Assembly: GCA_002428885.1 (NCBI GenBank)
Contig: DIYE01000181.1
Coordinates: 1-11,560, forward strand
Direction: 5' to 3'
DNA from: Alphaproteobacteria bacterium UBA6062
Lineage (GTDB): Bacteria; Pseudomonadota; Alphaproteobacteria; Sneathiellales; Sneathiellaceae
Length of the DNA stretch: 11,560 bases
The notes under the pieces were generated by a model. It made no database searches. It was not told the DNA's origin and worked only from the letters and a program-made list of their open reading frames with translations. Positions 1 through 6,913 of the stretch are shown one piece after another. Made by a program: the position numbers and the translations under genes. Position 1 is the first letter of the stretch; the number at the start of each line of letters is the position of its first letter.

Positions 1-162
1 CAGCTTGGCTCCTTCCTCGGGGTTTGGCTGGGCGGTACTCTGTATGACCAGTTCGGATCCTATGATGTGGTCTGGTGGGTCGGTATCGGGGTTGGTATCT
101 TTTCGGCGATCATCCACCTTCCGGTTCGGGAGCAACCCATACAGGAAAGACAGTTTGCCTGA
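1..162 (+). CDS. MFS transporter, C-terminal fragment
   Basis: This is an open frame from the window edge to TGA at 160-162, giving 53 residues. It begins QLGSFLGVWLGG, followed by a short YDQFGSYD loop, then a hydrophobic helix (VVWWVGIGVGIFSAIIHLPV) and a short polar tail. That pattern is typical of the last two transmembrane segments of major facilitator superfamily carriers, which are inner-membrane proton-coupled or uniport transporters. The substrate cannot be read from this end. The gene stops 52 bp before the GTG of the cyanophycin-synthetase-like gene on the same strand, and no clear hairpin terminator lies between them, so the two may be co-transcribed. If so, the carrier could move a substrate or product of that ligase, but this is inference. 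Its 5' part lies outside the window. Confidence 0.8.
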   Translation, partial: QLGSFLGVWLGGTLYDQFGSYDVVWWVGIGVGIFSAIIHLPVREQPIQERQFA

Positions 163-214
163 TTTGTAAGTTACAGTTTAAGCTATTCCTAAAAAATAAT
201 CGGGGAGGGGTAGC

Positions 215-2287
215 GTGCTGTTAAAAACACTGGCAATCATGGCGTTCTGCGGCCCAAATATTTGGACCGACGGTCCGGTTATACGGTATCGATTCCAGAT
301 CAGTGCTGATGATGCTGTTAAAATGGCGTCTATTGCCGGTGACATGATCAACCTTCTGCTGGATGGTAAGAAGCCTGCATCCCTTGATAAGATGATTCAG
401 TCCGGAGAGGCCGTGTCCGGTGCCTCCCTTGCGGCGCATATGTTTCTTGAAGGCGCTCTGGATTTGCAGCGAAAGGCCGGCGGGAAACTTCCTGAGGGAA
501 GAGTGGAGGAAAGCCGTGTGGCCGGTGCATGGGATGTTTTTGTTCCCTTTCATTTTGAAGAAACCGGTCGCCGGGCCTCCCTTGAAATTTTCAAGCTGAT
601 GAATGCTCTCGATGCAGCGTCCGATAAAGAGGCGTTACTGAACAGATTGCGGTCAGAGATCCAGGTTTTTCGGGATCGGTTCTCCCGGTTTTATCGCTCC
701 GTCGATTACGATACACCGGTTGCGGAGTTTATTGAAATTGCTGAGGCGAGGGATATTCCCTGGAAGCGCCTCAATAGTGATAAGCCATTGATCCATTTAG
801 GATATGGTCGATACAGGAAAGGGTTGGAGAAATCTATTGCTGAAACGGAAAGCCATTTGTCTGCGGAAGCAGCCAATAACAAGGAATTAACCTGCCAGCT
901 ATTGCGCGAAGCAGGCTTGCCCGTTCCGAAACAGAGGGTTGTCACGGGGGAGAGGCGCGTCATAAAGGCTGCGCAGAAAATGGGCTTTCCTGTTGTGATC
1001 AAGCCTCTTTTTGGTATGCAGGGTTACGGTGTTACACCGAAAGTCTCCGATGATGCCTCTCTTGCCGAAGCGGTGCGCAAGGCCTCCAGATATCATCGTT
1101 ATACTCTGATAGAACAGCATATTCCCGGACGTGATTACCGCTTAAAGATTTTTGGGGGTGAGTTGGTCGCCGCTATGGAGAGGACACCGGCCAAGGTTGT
1201 TGGCGACGGGGAACATAAGATTTCCGAGCTTGCCAGGATTCGCAACTCTGAACCCTGGCGGTTACGCTCCAATGGGTCCTTGAGATTTGGCATCCGGAAA
1301 AATCCGGAAACAACCCGTAAGTTGCAGTCCCAAGGGCTCGATTGGGAGACTGTCCCTAAAAAGGGAGAAGAAATCTATCTGCAGGATGTTCCCAATCTCA
1401 GCCAGGGCGGGGAATACGTACTGGTGACAGATCAGGTTCATCCCGAAAATGCCCGAATGGCTGTTCGGGCTGCGAAGGCTTTAGGTCTGAAGATCGCTGG
1501 TGTGGATTTTATAACTAACGATATTTCGAAACCTTACTGGGAAACCGGTGGCATGATCTGTGAAGTTAATCTGATGCCGGCCCTTGAGGTGGAGGAGGGT
1601 GAAGAAAATCCTTTGATGCAATTTGAACATGTCATCAACCAGTTGTTTCCCGAAGGTGCGACTTCTGTCATTCCGACAATTGCAATCCTATCGGAAGGTA
1701 ATTCTGAAATCGTATCCTGGCTTGAGCGAATTTTCCGTTTTCACGACCTGTCCGTTGGTATCCAGAAGCGTAACGAGGCTTATGTGGATGGAAGTCCGTT
1801 GAGCGGCATTGAGACACCTGTTTCAGCCTCGAAGGCGTTGCTTTGGAACCCGTCCGTTGATGCCGCCCTTCTGGTGCTCACGCGTGAAGACATCCGGGAA
1901 TTTGGCCTCGGCTTTAATCAGGTCGGCCAGGTTTTCCTTGAAGATGTGTCTTTGACAAGAGACGAGGACGGTGAGCCAGCCACGAAGGAAGCCGTTCTCC
2001 TGTGCGCTCAAGCCAGGGAAAGCGTTATCAGCCTTCGTAAAGACGGGACGTTATTGATCCGAAGAAACGGTGATAGGGATATTCTGTCTCCTCATAAAAA
2101 AGACCGGGAGGCGGAGCCGTTTTTAATCCGCCTCGATGTCAATGACCGGCAGCCCTGCGAAATCGCCATAGAACTGGCGCGTCGGGCCGGATATCCGGTC
2201 GGCAAGGATTGTCTCGCCTATCTGGTTTACGGAGAGGGAATCTCAGCCCCGGAGAGCGACATTCCCTCTTTTCTGATTTCAGGATGA
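215..2287 (+). CDS. Cyanophycin synthetase (CphA)-like ATP-grasp ligase with degenerate Mur-ligase domain
   Basis: The protein has 690 residues. GTG at 215 is chosen because GGGGAGGGG (202-210) sits just upstream; ATG 239 is a weaker alternative. The N-terminal domain (about 1-165) has the CphA hallmark GPNIW near residue 13. The ATP-grasp (G) domain spans about 195-480, with GYGRY 196-200, KELT 223-226, ATP-binding Lys263 in VIKPLFGMQGYGV, PGRDYRL, VVGDGEH, a VTDQVHPENARMA stretch and metal-ligand EVN (Glu450, Asn452). In known CphA enzymes this domain adds Asp to a growing chain using ATP, in the cytoplasm. From residue 486 the Mur-ligase (M) domain is recognisable (EAYVDG, NPSVDAALLVLTRE, FGLGFN), but the P-loop usually read as GTNGKT is SEGNSE (493-498), with Ser497 in place of Lys. 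The protein stops well short of the usual roughly 870-900 residues. It resembles CphA2 in principle (active G domain, inactive M domain). Product and substrate are unknown. Confidence 0.8.
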   Translation: MLLKTLAIMAFCGPNIWTDGPVIRYRFQISADDAVKMASIAGDMINLLLDGKKPASLDKMIQSGEAVSGASLAAHMFLEGALDLQRKAGGKLPEGRVEESRVAGAWDVFVPFHFEETGRRASLEIFKLMNALDAASDKEALLNRLRSEIQVFRDRFSRFYRSVDYDTPVAEFIEIAEARDIPWKRLNSDKPLIHLGYGRYRKGLEKSIAETESHLSAEAANNKELTCQLLREAGLPVPKQRVVTGERRVIKAAQKMGFPVVIKPLFGMQGYGVTPKVSDDASLAEAVRKASRYHRYTLIEQHIPGRDYRLKIFGGELVAAMERTPAKVVGDGEHKISELARIRNSEPWRLRSNGSLRFGIRKNPETTRKLQSQGLDWETVPKKGEEIYLQDVPNLSQGGEYVLVTDQVHPENARMAVRAAKALGLKIAGVDFITNDISKPYWETGGMICEVNLMPALEVEEGEENPLMQFEHVINQLFPEGATSVIPTIAILSEGNSEIVSWLERIFRFHDLSVGIQKRNEAYVDGSPLSGIETPVSASKALLWNPSVDAALLVLTREDIREFGLGFNQVGQVFLEDVSLTRDEDGEPATKEAVLLCAQARESVISLRKDGTLLIRRNGDRDILSPHKKDREAEPFLIRLDVNDRQPCEIAIELARRAGYPVGKDCLAYLVYGEGISAPESDIPSFLISG

Positions 2288-3097
2288 GAAAAGCTTGTTG
2301 AGAGCAATACCGGATCGCCGATCCGGTTTTGAGCTGTCAAATTCCCCTCTTTCAAAAATATCATCTGCGGCCTGTTTAAGCGCCTTATAGGCATGATGGG
2401 TGAGGGCACCGCCAACGCTTATCCGTCTGACACCGAGATTTTTGAGGCTGTCATAAGAAAGTCCGAATGTCAGGACATTCACCGGAACGGGGGCAACCGC
2501 TTCGACAATGGTTGCAATCTGTTTCTCGTCCTGAACACCGGGTGAAAACAGGCAATCCGCACCCGCATCGGCAAAGGCCTTTAAACGGTTAATAGTTTCA
2601 TCCAGATTGCTATCTCCTACCAGAAACTCTTCCGTGCGGGCTGTCAGCAGGGTGGCCTGGCCGCTCTGGTCAATGGCAGCCCGGGCCGCTTTAACCCGAT
2701 TGACAGCATTATCAAAGTCATAGAGGCCAGTGCCCGGAAGACTGTTTGAATCTTCGATGGAAATACCGGCAAGGCCGGTTTCCACAGCCCTTGAAACGGA
2801 GGTATGGACACCCTCGACAGTCTCGGCATAGGCATTTTCGAAATCCGCACTAACAGGTATATCCGTTGCCGAACAGAGGATAGCCAGATGTTCGAGGACG
2901 AGATCCAGGGTGATTTTGTGATCGGGGAGGGCGCGAGTCCAGGCGAAACCCGAGCTGGTAGAGGCGGTTGCCTTGAAACCGGCATCTTGCAGGATAACGG
3001 CGGATCCTGCATCCCAGGCATTAGGCATGATGAAGCAACCTTCCTTGTGAAGATCATGGAAAGCTTGTTGTTTTTCCTGAGCGGTTTTCTGTGTCAT
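2279..3097 (-). CDS. Isocitrate lyase/phosphoenolpyruvate mutase superfamily protein
   Basis: The protein has 272 residues. ATG at 3097 is preferred over the upstream ATG at 3154 because GAGGA lies about 7 bases before it and the family normally starts close to this point. It is a TIM-barrel enzyme of the PEP mutase/2-methylisocitrate lyase superfamily. Visible features are PNAWDAGSA (25-33), the metal-site motif ADFENAYAE (Asp85, Glu87) and ISIEDS (Glu115), followed by LYD and a helix rich in Arg and Ala. These match the ligands that hold Mg2+ and the 2-oxo acid. The Lys-Lys-Cys-Gly-His loop of true isocitrate and methylisocitrate lyases is absent. So is the EDKxxxKxNS gating loop of PEP mutase and phosphonopyruvate hydrolase. 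It therefore belongs to the large subgroup of unknown substrate, probably cleaving or decarboxylating a C-C bond. The stop overlaps the end of the convergent ligase gene by 9 bp. It is divergent from the TetR gene, a likely regulator. Confidence 0.85.
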   Translation of the reverse strand: MTQKTAQEKQQAFHDLHKEGCFIMPNAWDAGSAVILQDAGFKATASTSSGFAWTRALPDHKITLDLVLEHLAILCSATDIPVSADFENAYAETVEGVHTSVSRAVETGLAGISIEDSNSLPGTGLYDFDNAVNRVKAARAAIDQSGQATLLTARTEEFLVGDSNLDETINRLKAFADAGADCLFSPGVQDEKQIATIVEAVAPVPVNVLTFGLSYDSLKNLGVRRISVGGALTHHAYKALKQAADDIFERGEFDSSKPDRRSGIALNKLFSS

Positions 3098-3185
3098 GTC
3101 GTTTTCCTCTTCTGTTACCGATGAGTATAAGCCGAAAGGCATTTTTCTTTCCATGTCTTGAATGCTTCTTGGGGATCTTCTTCAG

Positions 3186-3214
3186 CATGATCCAGGTGGA
3201 TCAAGGCCGGTCAA
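3186..3214 (-). promoter_or_regulatory. Putative promoter with palindromic operator for the PEP mutase-like gene
   Basis: On the minus strand, TTGACC (plus positions 3209-3214) resembles a -35 box. It is followed after 16-17 bases by a weak -10 (GATCAT or ATCATG, 3186-3192). Between them lies a palindrome with 7-bp arms, TGATCCA and TGGATCA, separated by GG (3188-3203). It lies about 90 bp upstream of the start at 3097. A repressor bound here would cover the promoter. The TetR-like protein encoded divergently is the obvious candidate, but that link is inference. Confidence 0.35.
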
Positions 3215-3332
3215 CCAGGGCATAATTCAAGGCGTTCAATTTATCCGTTTTGTTCAGAGTTGGTAAAGCTACTAAAACGAGAGTATTGAATTCATTAATA
3301 TCTTGCATAGTGTATCAAATAGTTGCTTTATG

Positions 3333-3361
3333 TTGAAAAAAGTAATATTTTCAAATGTATT
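3333..3361 (+). promoter_or_regulatory. Putative tetR-family gene promoter overlapping an inverted repeat
   Basis: TTGAAA (3333-3338) is followed by a 17-base spacer and TGTATT (3356-3361), a plausible sigma-70 promoter about 30 bp before the regulator's ATG. TTGAAAA (3333-3339) and TTTTCAA (3348-3354) form an inverted repeat with 7-bp arms and an 8-base centre, covering the -35 and most of the spacer. This is the usual geometry for TetR autorepression. A second possible -10, TATACA (3383-3388) with TTGGTA 17 bases upstream, would give an almost leaderless transcript. AT-richness makes chance matches possible. Confidence 0.35.
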
Positions 3362-3392
3362 GGTAGTAAACTCACTAGTCGGTATACATTTG

Positions 3393-3968
3393 ATGCCCAG
3401 AGACTCATCAGAAACCCGAAAACGCATTCTGGAAGCAGCAAATCAGCTGTTTTATTCGGATGGTATCCGGGCGGTCAGCGTTGATCTTATTGCCGAAAAG
3501 GCGGGGGTCACGAAAAAGACCCTTTATTACCATTTTGAAAGCAAGGATAACCTTGCAGCGGAATATCTAACGTCTCGCGACCAGCCAAATCTTCTTGCCT
3601 ATCAAAGGTGGTTTACCGAAACAAACGGCGATATTGTCGAGAAGGTCCAAAGTCTCTTTCGAGGCGTCGCGAAATCGGCGAACCATCCTAAATGGCGAGG
3701 ATGTGGTTTTTTAAGAACAGCGGGGGAGCTTGCCAACCTGCCGGGCCATCCCGCTATCAAAGCCGGCGCCACTCATAAGAAAAATGCAGAAAGCTGGTTG
3801 TCCCTTCATTTGGCCGGTAACGGTTGCCGGGATGCTGATCTGACGGCGCGTCAGGTCATGCTGCTGATGGACGGTGCCTTCGCGACCATGATGGTGCATC
3901 ATGATCCCAGCTATATTGAAGCGGCCGGTGAAGCGGCGGCTCAGCTTGTTCGTATGAATCTTTCATAA
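3393..3968 (+). CDS. TetR/AcrR family transcriptional regulator
   Basis: The protein has 191 residues counted from ATG 3393. The reading frame is open further upstream (to TTG 3303), but the added 30 residues are low-complexity and fall in the promoter region, so the later ATG is preferred even though no clear Shine-Dalgarno precedes it. The N-terminal DNA-binding domain covers about 9-52: a first helix ETRKRILEAANQLF, then GIRAVSVDLIAEKAGV, and the recognition helix TKKTLYYHFESKDNL, all characteristic of TetR. The C-terminal ligand-binding domain has a CGF motif near residue 110 and a final helix containing GAFATMMVHHD, as in the broad AcrR-like group. It probably acts as a dimeric repressor released by a small molecule of unknown identity. 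It is divergent from the PEP mutase-like gene and precedes the phn operon by about 145 bp. Control of the divergent gene and of itself is the simplest expectation. Confidence 0.9.
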   Translation: MPRDSSETRKRILEAANQLFYSDGIRAVSVDLIAEKAGVTKKTLYYHFESKDNLAAEYLTSRDQPNLLAYQRWFTETNGDIVEKVQSLFRGVAKSANHPKWRGCGFLRTAGELANLPGHPAIKAGATHKKNAESWLSLHLAGNGCRDADLTARQVMLLMDGAFATMMVHHDPSYIEAAGEAAAQLVRMNLS

Positions 3969-4035
3969 ATTTTGCCCCCTATATGTCTAGACAACATCTG
4001 TCTTTGTCGGACTCTGCGCCATAAACTTAACGGTT

Positions 4036-4053
4036 CTGTCACAGATCATTCAC
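4036..4053 (+). promoter_or_regulatory. Pho-box-like PhoB binding site upstream of phnC
   Basis: CTGTCAC (4036-4042) and CATTCAC (4047-4053) are direct heptamers separated by AGAT. This is the 7-4-7 geometry of a PhoB box (consensus half-site CTGTCAT); the first half matches 6 of 7 and the second 4 of 7. A weak -10 (TAGCAT, 4074-4079) lies downstream. The site is about 60 bp before phnC, where phosphate-starvation control of a phosphonate operon is expected. The leader also holds a perfect 10-bp palindrome, TGTCTAGACA (3984-3993). An 8-bp inverted repeat, TGTCGGAC (4005-4012) and GTCCGACA (4060-4067), flanks the box. Confidence 0.55.
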
Positions 4054-4113
4054 AGGAGTGTCCGACAGACCTCCTAGCATGACCATCAAACATAACAGGA
4101 TGGGCATGACACT

Positions 4114-4953
4114 ATGATTGCAGTTGGCGTTTCTCGATTAAGCAAAACCTTTCTCCCCGGTAAAAAGGCTCTAGACGGGGTCAGTTTTGATATTGAACAG
4201 GGAGAAATGGTCGCTCTTATCGGGGCGTCCGGTTCCGGTAAATCAACCCTTCTTCGCCATATTGCCGGCCTTATCAAAAGTGATGCCGATGGCGGCAAGG
4301 TGAATGTCCTCGGATCAACCATGCAGGAAAACGGGCGGATTGACAGAAATGCTCGTAAAAGCCGCTCCCAGATCGGTGTTGTTTTCCAGCAATTTAACCT
4401 GGTAACCCGGTTGAGTGTGCTAACCAATGTCCTCATGGGATTGCTGGGATCGGTACCGCTCTGGCGGGGGACGATCGGGTACTTTACTCAGGACGAGAAA
4501 CTGAAAGCCATGATGGCACTGGATCGTGTTGGTATTGCTGATCACGCCTCAAAACGGGCTTCTAATTTATCTGGTGGACAGCAGCAACGCGCTGCTATTG
4601 CCCGCGCTTTGACGCAAGGGGCCAAGCTTATTCTGGCCGATGAGCCTATTGCCTCCCTTGACCCGGCTTCTTCCAAAAAAGTGATGAACACACTGGAGCG
4701 TATTAATAAGGAAGACGGTATCACCGTTGTCGTTTCCCTGCATCAGGTGGATTACGCCCTGAAATACTGTCCCCGAACCATTGCCATGCGGGACGGGGAA
4801 ATCGTTTTTGACGGTGCTTCAGAAAAACTGACACCGGCTTTCCTGATGGAACTCTACGGAGAGGAAAGCGCTGAACTATTTGCCGATAACAATACACAAC
4901 AGGCAACATCAACACCGGTGAGGGAAGAAGAGTTAGCCCTCGCAGCCGGTTGA
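4114..4953 (+). CDS. phnC: Phosphonate ABC transporter ATP-binding protein PhnC
   Basis: The protein has 279 residues and is the cytoplasmic ATPase that powers PhnD/PhnE-dependent uptake of phosphonates, and possibly phosphite or phosphate. All ABC motifs are present: Walker A GASGSGKST (37-45), Q-loop Gln92 or Gln93 in VFQQFNL, signature LSGGQQQR (152-159), Walker B LILADEP ending at Glu177, D-loop SLD, and H-loop His210. The stretch around LGSVPLWRGTIGYFT is typical of PhnC rather than of other ABC ATPases. Length fits the family, although about 20 polar C-terminal residues look like a dispensable tail. The ATG at 4114 has an AGGATGGG-like ribosome site about 10 bases upstream. It is the first gene of the operon, preceded by a Pho-box-like element, with 43 bp between its stop and the phnD start. 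Confidence 0.95.
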   Translation: MIAVGVSRLSKTFLPGKKALDGVSFDIEQGEMVALIGASGSGKSTLLRHIAGLIKSDADGGKVNVLGSTMQENGRIDRNARKSRSQIGVVFQQFNLVTRLSVLTNVLMGLLGSVPLWRGTIGYFTQDEKLKAMMALDRVGIADHASKRASNLSGGQQQRAAIARALTQGAKLILADEPIASLDPASSKKVMNTLERINKEDGITVVVSLHQVDYALKYCPRTIAMRDGEIVFDGASEKLTPAFLMELYGEESAELFADNNTQQATSTPVREEELALAAG

Positions 4954-4996
4954 ATATTATCGAGTATTTTAATTACCCAACATGGAGACGAAGAAA

Positions 4997-6013
4997 ATGG
5001 TTCGCAATATGCTGATGTCAGCAGTCGTGGCAACCGGCCTGATCGCCGGCGGTGTAGCCAAGGCTGAAGTATCCTACAAGCCCCTTGAGAAAGATCCGGA
5101 AGAAATTGTATTCGGTATCATTTCAACTGAATCCACATCCAACCTGAAACAGCAGTGGCTGCCGCTGATGGCCGACATGGAAAAAGCCCTCGGCAAGAAA
5201 GTGAAAGCCTTCTTTGCCCCTGACTATGCCGGTGTTATCGAAGGCATGCGCTTCGGTAAGGTTCACGTTGCCTGGTTTGGTAACAAATCCGGTATGGAAG
5301 CTGTTGACCGCTCCGGTGGTGAGGTTTTCGTCCAGACATCAAAGGTAGACGGTAGCCAGGGTTACTACTCTCACATCATCACCAATGTGAAGAACACCCA
5401 CATCAACAAGCTTGAAGATATTTTCAAGTGCGACAAATCCCTGAACTTCGGTATTGGTGATCCGAACTCTACATCAGGCTTCCTTGTTCCAAGCTATTAT
5501 GTCTTCGCTGAAAATAATGTAGATCCGAAGAAATGCTTCAAAACAGTTCGTAACGCCAATCACGAAACAAACCTGATGGCGACGGCCAATGCCCAGGTTG
5601 ATGTTGCTGCCAATAACTCTGAGCAGATCGGACGTTCTAAACTTAAAGCTCCGAAAGCTGCCGCTAAGGTTAAGGTTATCTGGACATCTCCGCTGATCCC
5701 GTCTGATCCGATGGTTTATCGTAAAGATATGTCCAAGGAACTTAAATCCCGGATCAAAGCCTTCTTCTTAGGCTATGGCCGTATCGGTGATGTGGCTGCT
5801 GCCCGCAAGGTTCTCGGTGGTATTTCCGACGGTCAGGGTCTGTTCATGGAAAGCAACAACACACAGCTTTATCCGATCCGTCAGCTGGCTCTGTTCAAGA
5901 ACAAGCTGAAAATCCAGAAAAACGCAGAAATCAAAGCTGCTGATAAAAAAGAGAAGATTGACGCAATCGATAAAGAACTGGCTGAACTGGCCATTCTCGT
6001 TGCCAACAAATAA
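4997..6013 (+). CDS. phnD: Phosphonate ABC transporter periplasmic binding protein PhnD
   Basis: The protein has 338 residues counted from ATG 4997, which has GGAGA (4984-4988) eight bases upstream. The in-frame ATG at 4982 lacks a ribosome site. The first 23 residues are a Sec signal peptide, with Arg near the N-terminus, a hydrophobic core and an AKA cleavage site before EVSYKP. The mature part is a phosphonate-binding type II periplasmic protein. It starts EIVFGIISTES, has WFGNKSG, the family motif GIGDPNSTSGFLVPS and RNANHETNL, and ends in a Lys-rich helix (KAADKKEKIDAIDKELAEL). Cys145 and Cys180 are the only two cysteines in the mature chain and may form a disulfide. It captures the substrate and delivers it to PhnE. 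Codon use is markedly biased (CTG, GGT, AAA), consistent with high expression, and a strong terminator follows the stop codon. Confidence 0.95.
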   Translation: MVRNMLMSAVVATGLIAGGVAKAEVSYKPLEKDPEEIVFGIISTESTSNLKQQWLPLMADMEKALGKKVKAFFAPDYAGVIEGMRFGKVHVAWFGNKSGMEAVDRSGGEVFVQTSKVDGSQGYYSHIITNVKNTHINKLEDIFKCDKSLNFGIGDPNSTSGFLVPSYYVFAENNVDPKKCFKTVRNANHETNLMATANAQVDVAANNSEQIGRSKLKAPKAAAKVKVIWTSPLIPSDPMVYRKDMSKELKSRIKAFFLGYGRIGDVAAARKVLGGISDGQGLFMESNNTQLYPIRQLALFKNKLKIQKNAEIKAADKKEKIDAIDKELAELAILVANK

Positions 6014-6031
6014 AAAAAGCTGAAAGCAACT

Positions 6032-6063
6032 GGGCGCCCCTCTCCAGCGGGCGCCCTTTTTTT
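6032..6063 (+). terminator. Intrinsic terminator inside the phn operon, after phnD
   Basis: GGGCGCCC (6032-6039) and GGGCGCCC (6049-6056) are perfect 8-bp complementary arms made only of G and C, with a 9-base loop, followed by seven T (6057-6063). This is a textbook Rho-independent terminator, 18 bp after the phnD stop and 38 bp before phnE. It should make phnC-phnD transcripts outnumber those reading into phnE and later genes. No obvious new promoter for phnE fits in the remaining gap, so partial read-through is likely. Confidence 0.9.
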
Positions 6064-6100
6064 AAACGAAGGGCTTTGACCCTAAAGACGGTGCAGATCC

Positions 6101-6913
6101 ATGACAATGAGCGTCAGCAAAACCACTCTTCCGGAAGTGAAGATACCACCACAAGACTTGAAGAGATCTTCGGTCAATATCCTGATTTGGGCTATTATCC
6201 TCGGGTTTCTGACCTATTCCTGGGAAGGGGCTGATATGCGTCCCATGGAACTGGTAAACAATTCTGACAATATGGTGGAGTTTGCCAAGGGGTTCTTTCC
6301 GCCGGACTTTTTGGAATGGAAACTGTATCTGTCGGAAATGTGGATAACCATTCAGATCGCCATCTGGGGAACGGCTCTCTCTATTGTCTGCTCCGTTCCA
6401 CTGGGTATCCTTTGTTCTGAAAATATTGTGCCGCCGTGGGTTTATCAACCTTTCCGACGTTTAATGGATGCGGCTCGCGCCATTAATGAAATTGTCTTTG
6501 CCATGCTGTTCGTCGTGGCCGTTGGTCTTGGGCCGTTTGCCGGTGTCCTGGCTCTCTGGATCCATACAACCGGTATTCTCGCAAAACTCTATTCCGAAGC
6601 TGTTGAAGCCATTGACCCGCAACCTGTTGAAGGGATCCGGGCAACGGGAGCCAACGGATTGCAGGAAGTAATCTTTGGTGTTATCCCGCAGGTCTTGCCG
6701 CTCTGGATTTCCTATTCTCTCTATCGCTTTGAATCCAATGTCCGCTCTGCGACGGTTCTCGGCATCGTCGGGGCTGGGGGCATCGGCATGGTTCTCTGGG
6801 AATATATCCGTGGCTTCTATTATGCGGAAACAGCGGCTGTGATTATCATCATTATTGCCAGTGTCAGTCTGTTGGATATCTTGTCACAACGCCTCCGTAA
6901 GATGGTAACTTGA
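6101..6913 (+). CDS. phnE: Phosphonate ABC transporter permease PhnE
   Basis: The protein has 270 residues. It is an inner-membrane channel subunit of the binding-protein-dependent transport family, forming a presumed homodimer with PhnC and PhnD. Hydrophobic segments appear near 24-42 (NILIWAIILGFLTY), 80-105 (WITIQIAIWGTALSIVCSVP), about 128-155, about 195-215, and a final AAVIIIIIASVSLLDIL helix. The cytoplasmic EAA loop that docks on PhnC begins at Glu166 (EAVEAIDPQPVEGIRATGA) and runs to about residue 200, ending in IPQVLP. A GIVGAGGIG motif follows, as is typical of PhnE. Two ATGs (6101 and 6107) are possible and neither has a strong ribosome site. The first is given. Only one permease gene is present, whereas some relatives have two. 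The stop overlaps the next start by one base. Confidence 0.93.
   Translation: MTMSVSKTTLPEVKIPPQDLKRSSVNILIWAIILGFLTYSWEGADMRPMELVNNSDNMVEFAKGFFPPDFLEWKLYLSEMWITIQIAIWGTALSIVCSVPLGILCSENIVPPWVYQPFRRLMDAARAINEIVFAMLFVVAVGLGPFAGVLALWIHTTGILAKLYSEAVEAIDPQPVEGIRATGANGLQEVIFGVIPQVLPLWISYSLYRFESNVRSATVLGIVGAGGIGMVLWEYIRGFYYAETAAVIIIIIASVSLLDILSQRLRKMVT

Noticed and set aside
221..553. A 110-residue minus-strand open frame inside the ligase gene, with similar antisense frames elsewhere.
   Set aside because: The plus-strand frame gives a clear family match over the same bases. The antisense translations show no domain and are explained as shadows of coding sequence.
2279..3097. The PEP mutase-like gene as a phosphonate biosynthesis enzyme, given the nearby phn genes.
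   Set aside because: The EDKxxxKxNS loop that marks PEP mutase and phosphonopyruvate hydrolase is missing, the next residues instead match the general unknown-substrate subgroup, and the gene belongs to a separate divergent unit.
2804..3124. A 106-residue plus-strand frame opposite the PEP mutase-like gene.
   Set aside because: It is antisense to a well-supported enzyme and its translation is low-information, with a hydrophobic end produced by the reverse complement of polar codons.
3303..3392. A 30-residue N-terminal extension of the TetR protein.
   Set aside because: It would start at TTG without a ribosome site, the extension is hydrophobic and unlike the family, and it overlaps promoter-like elements.
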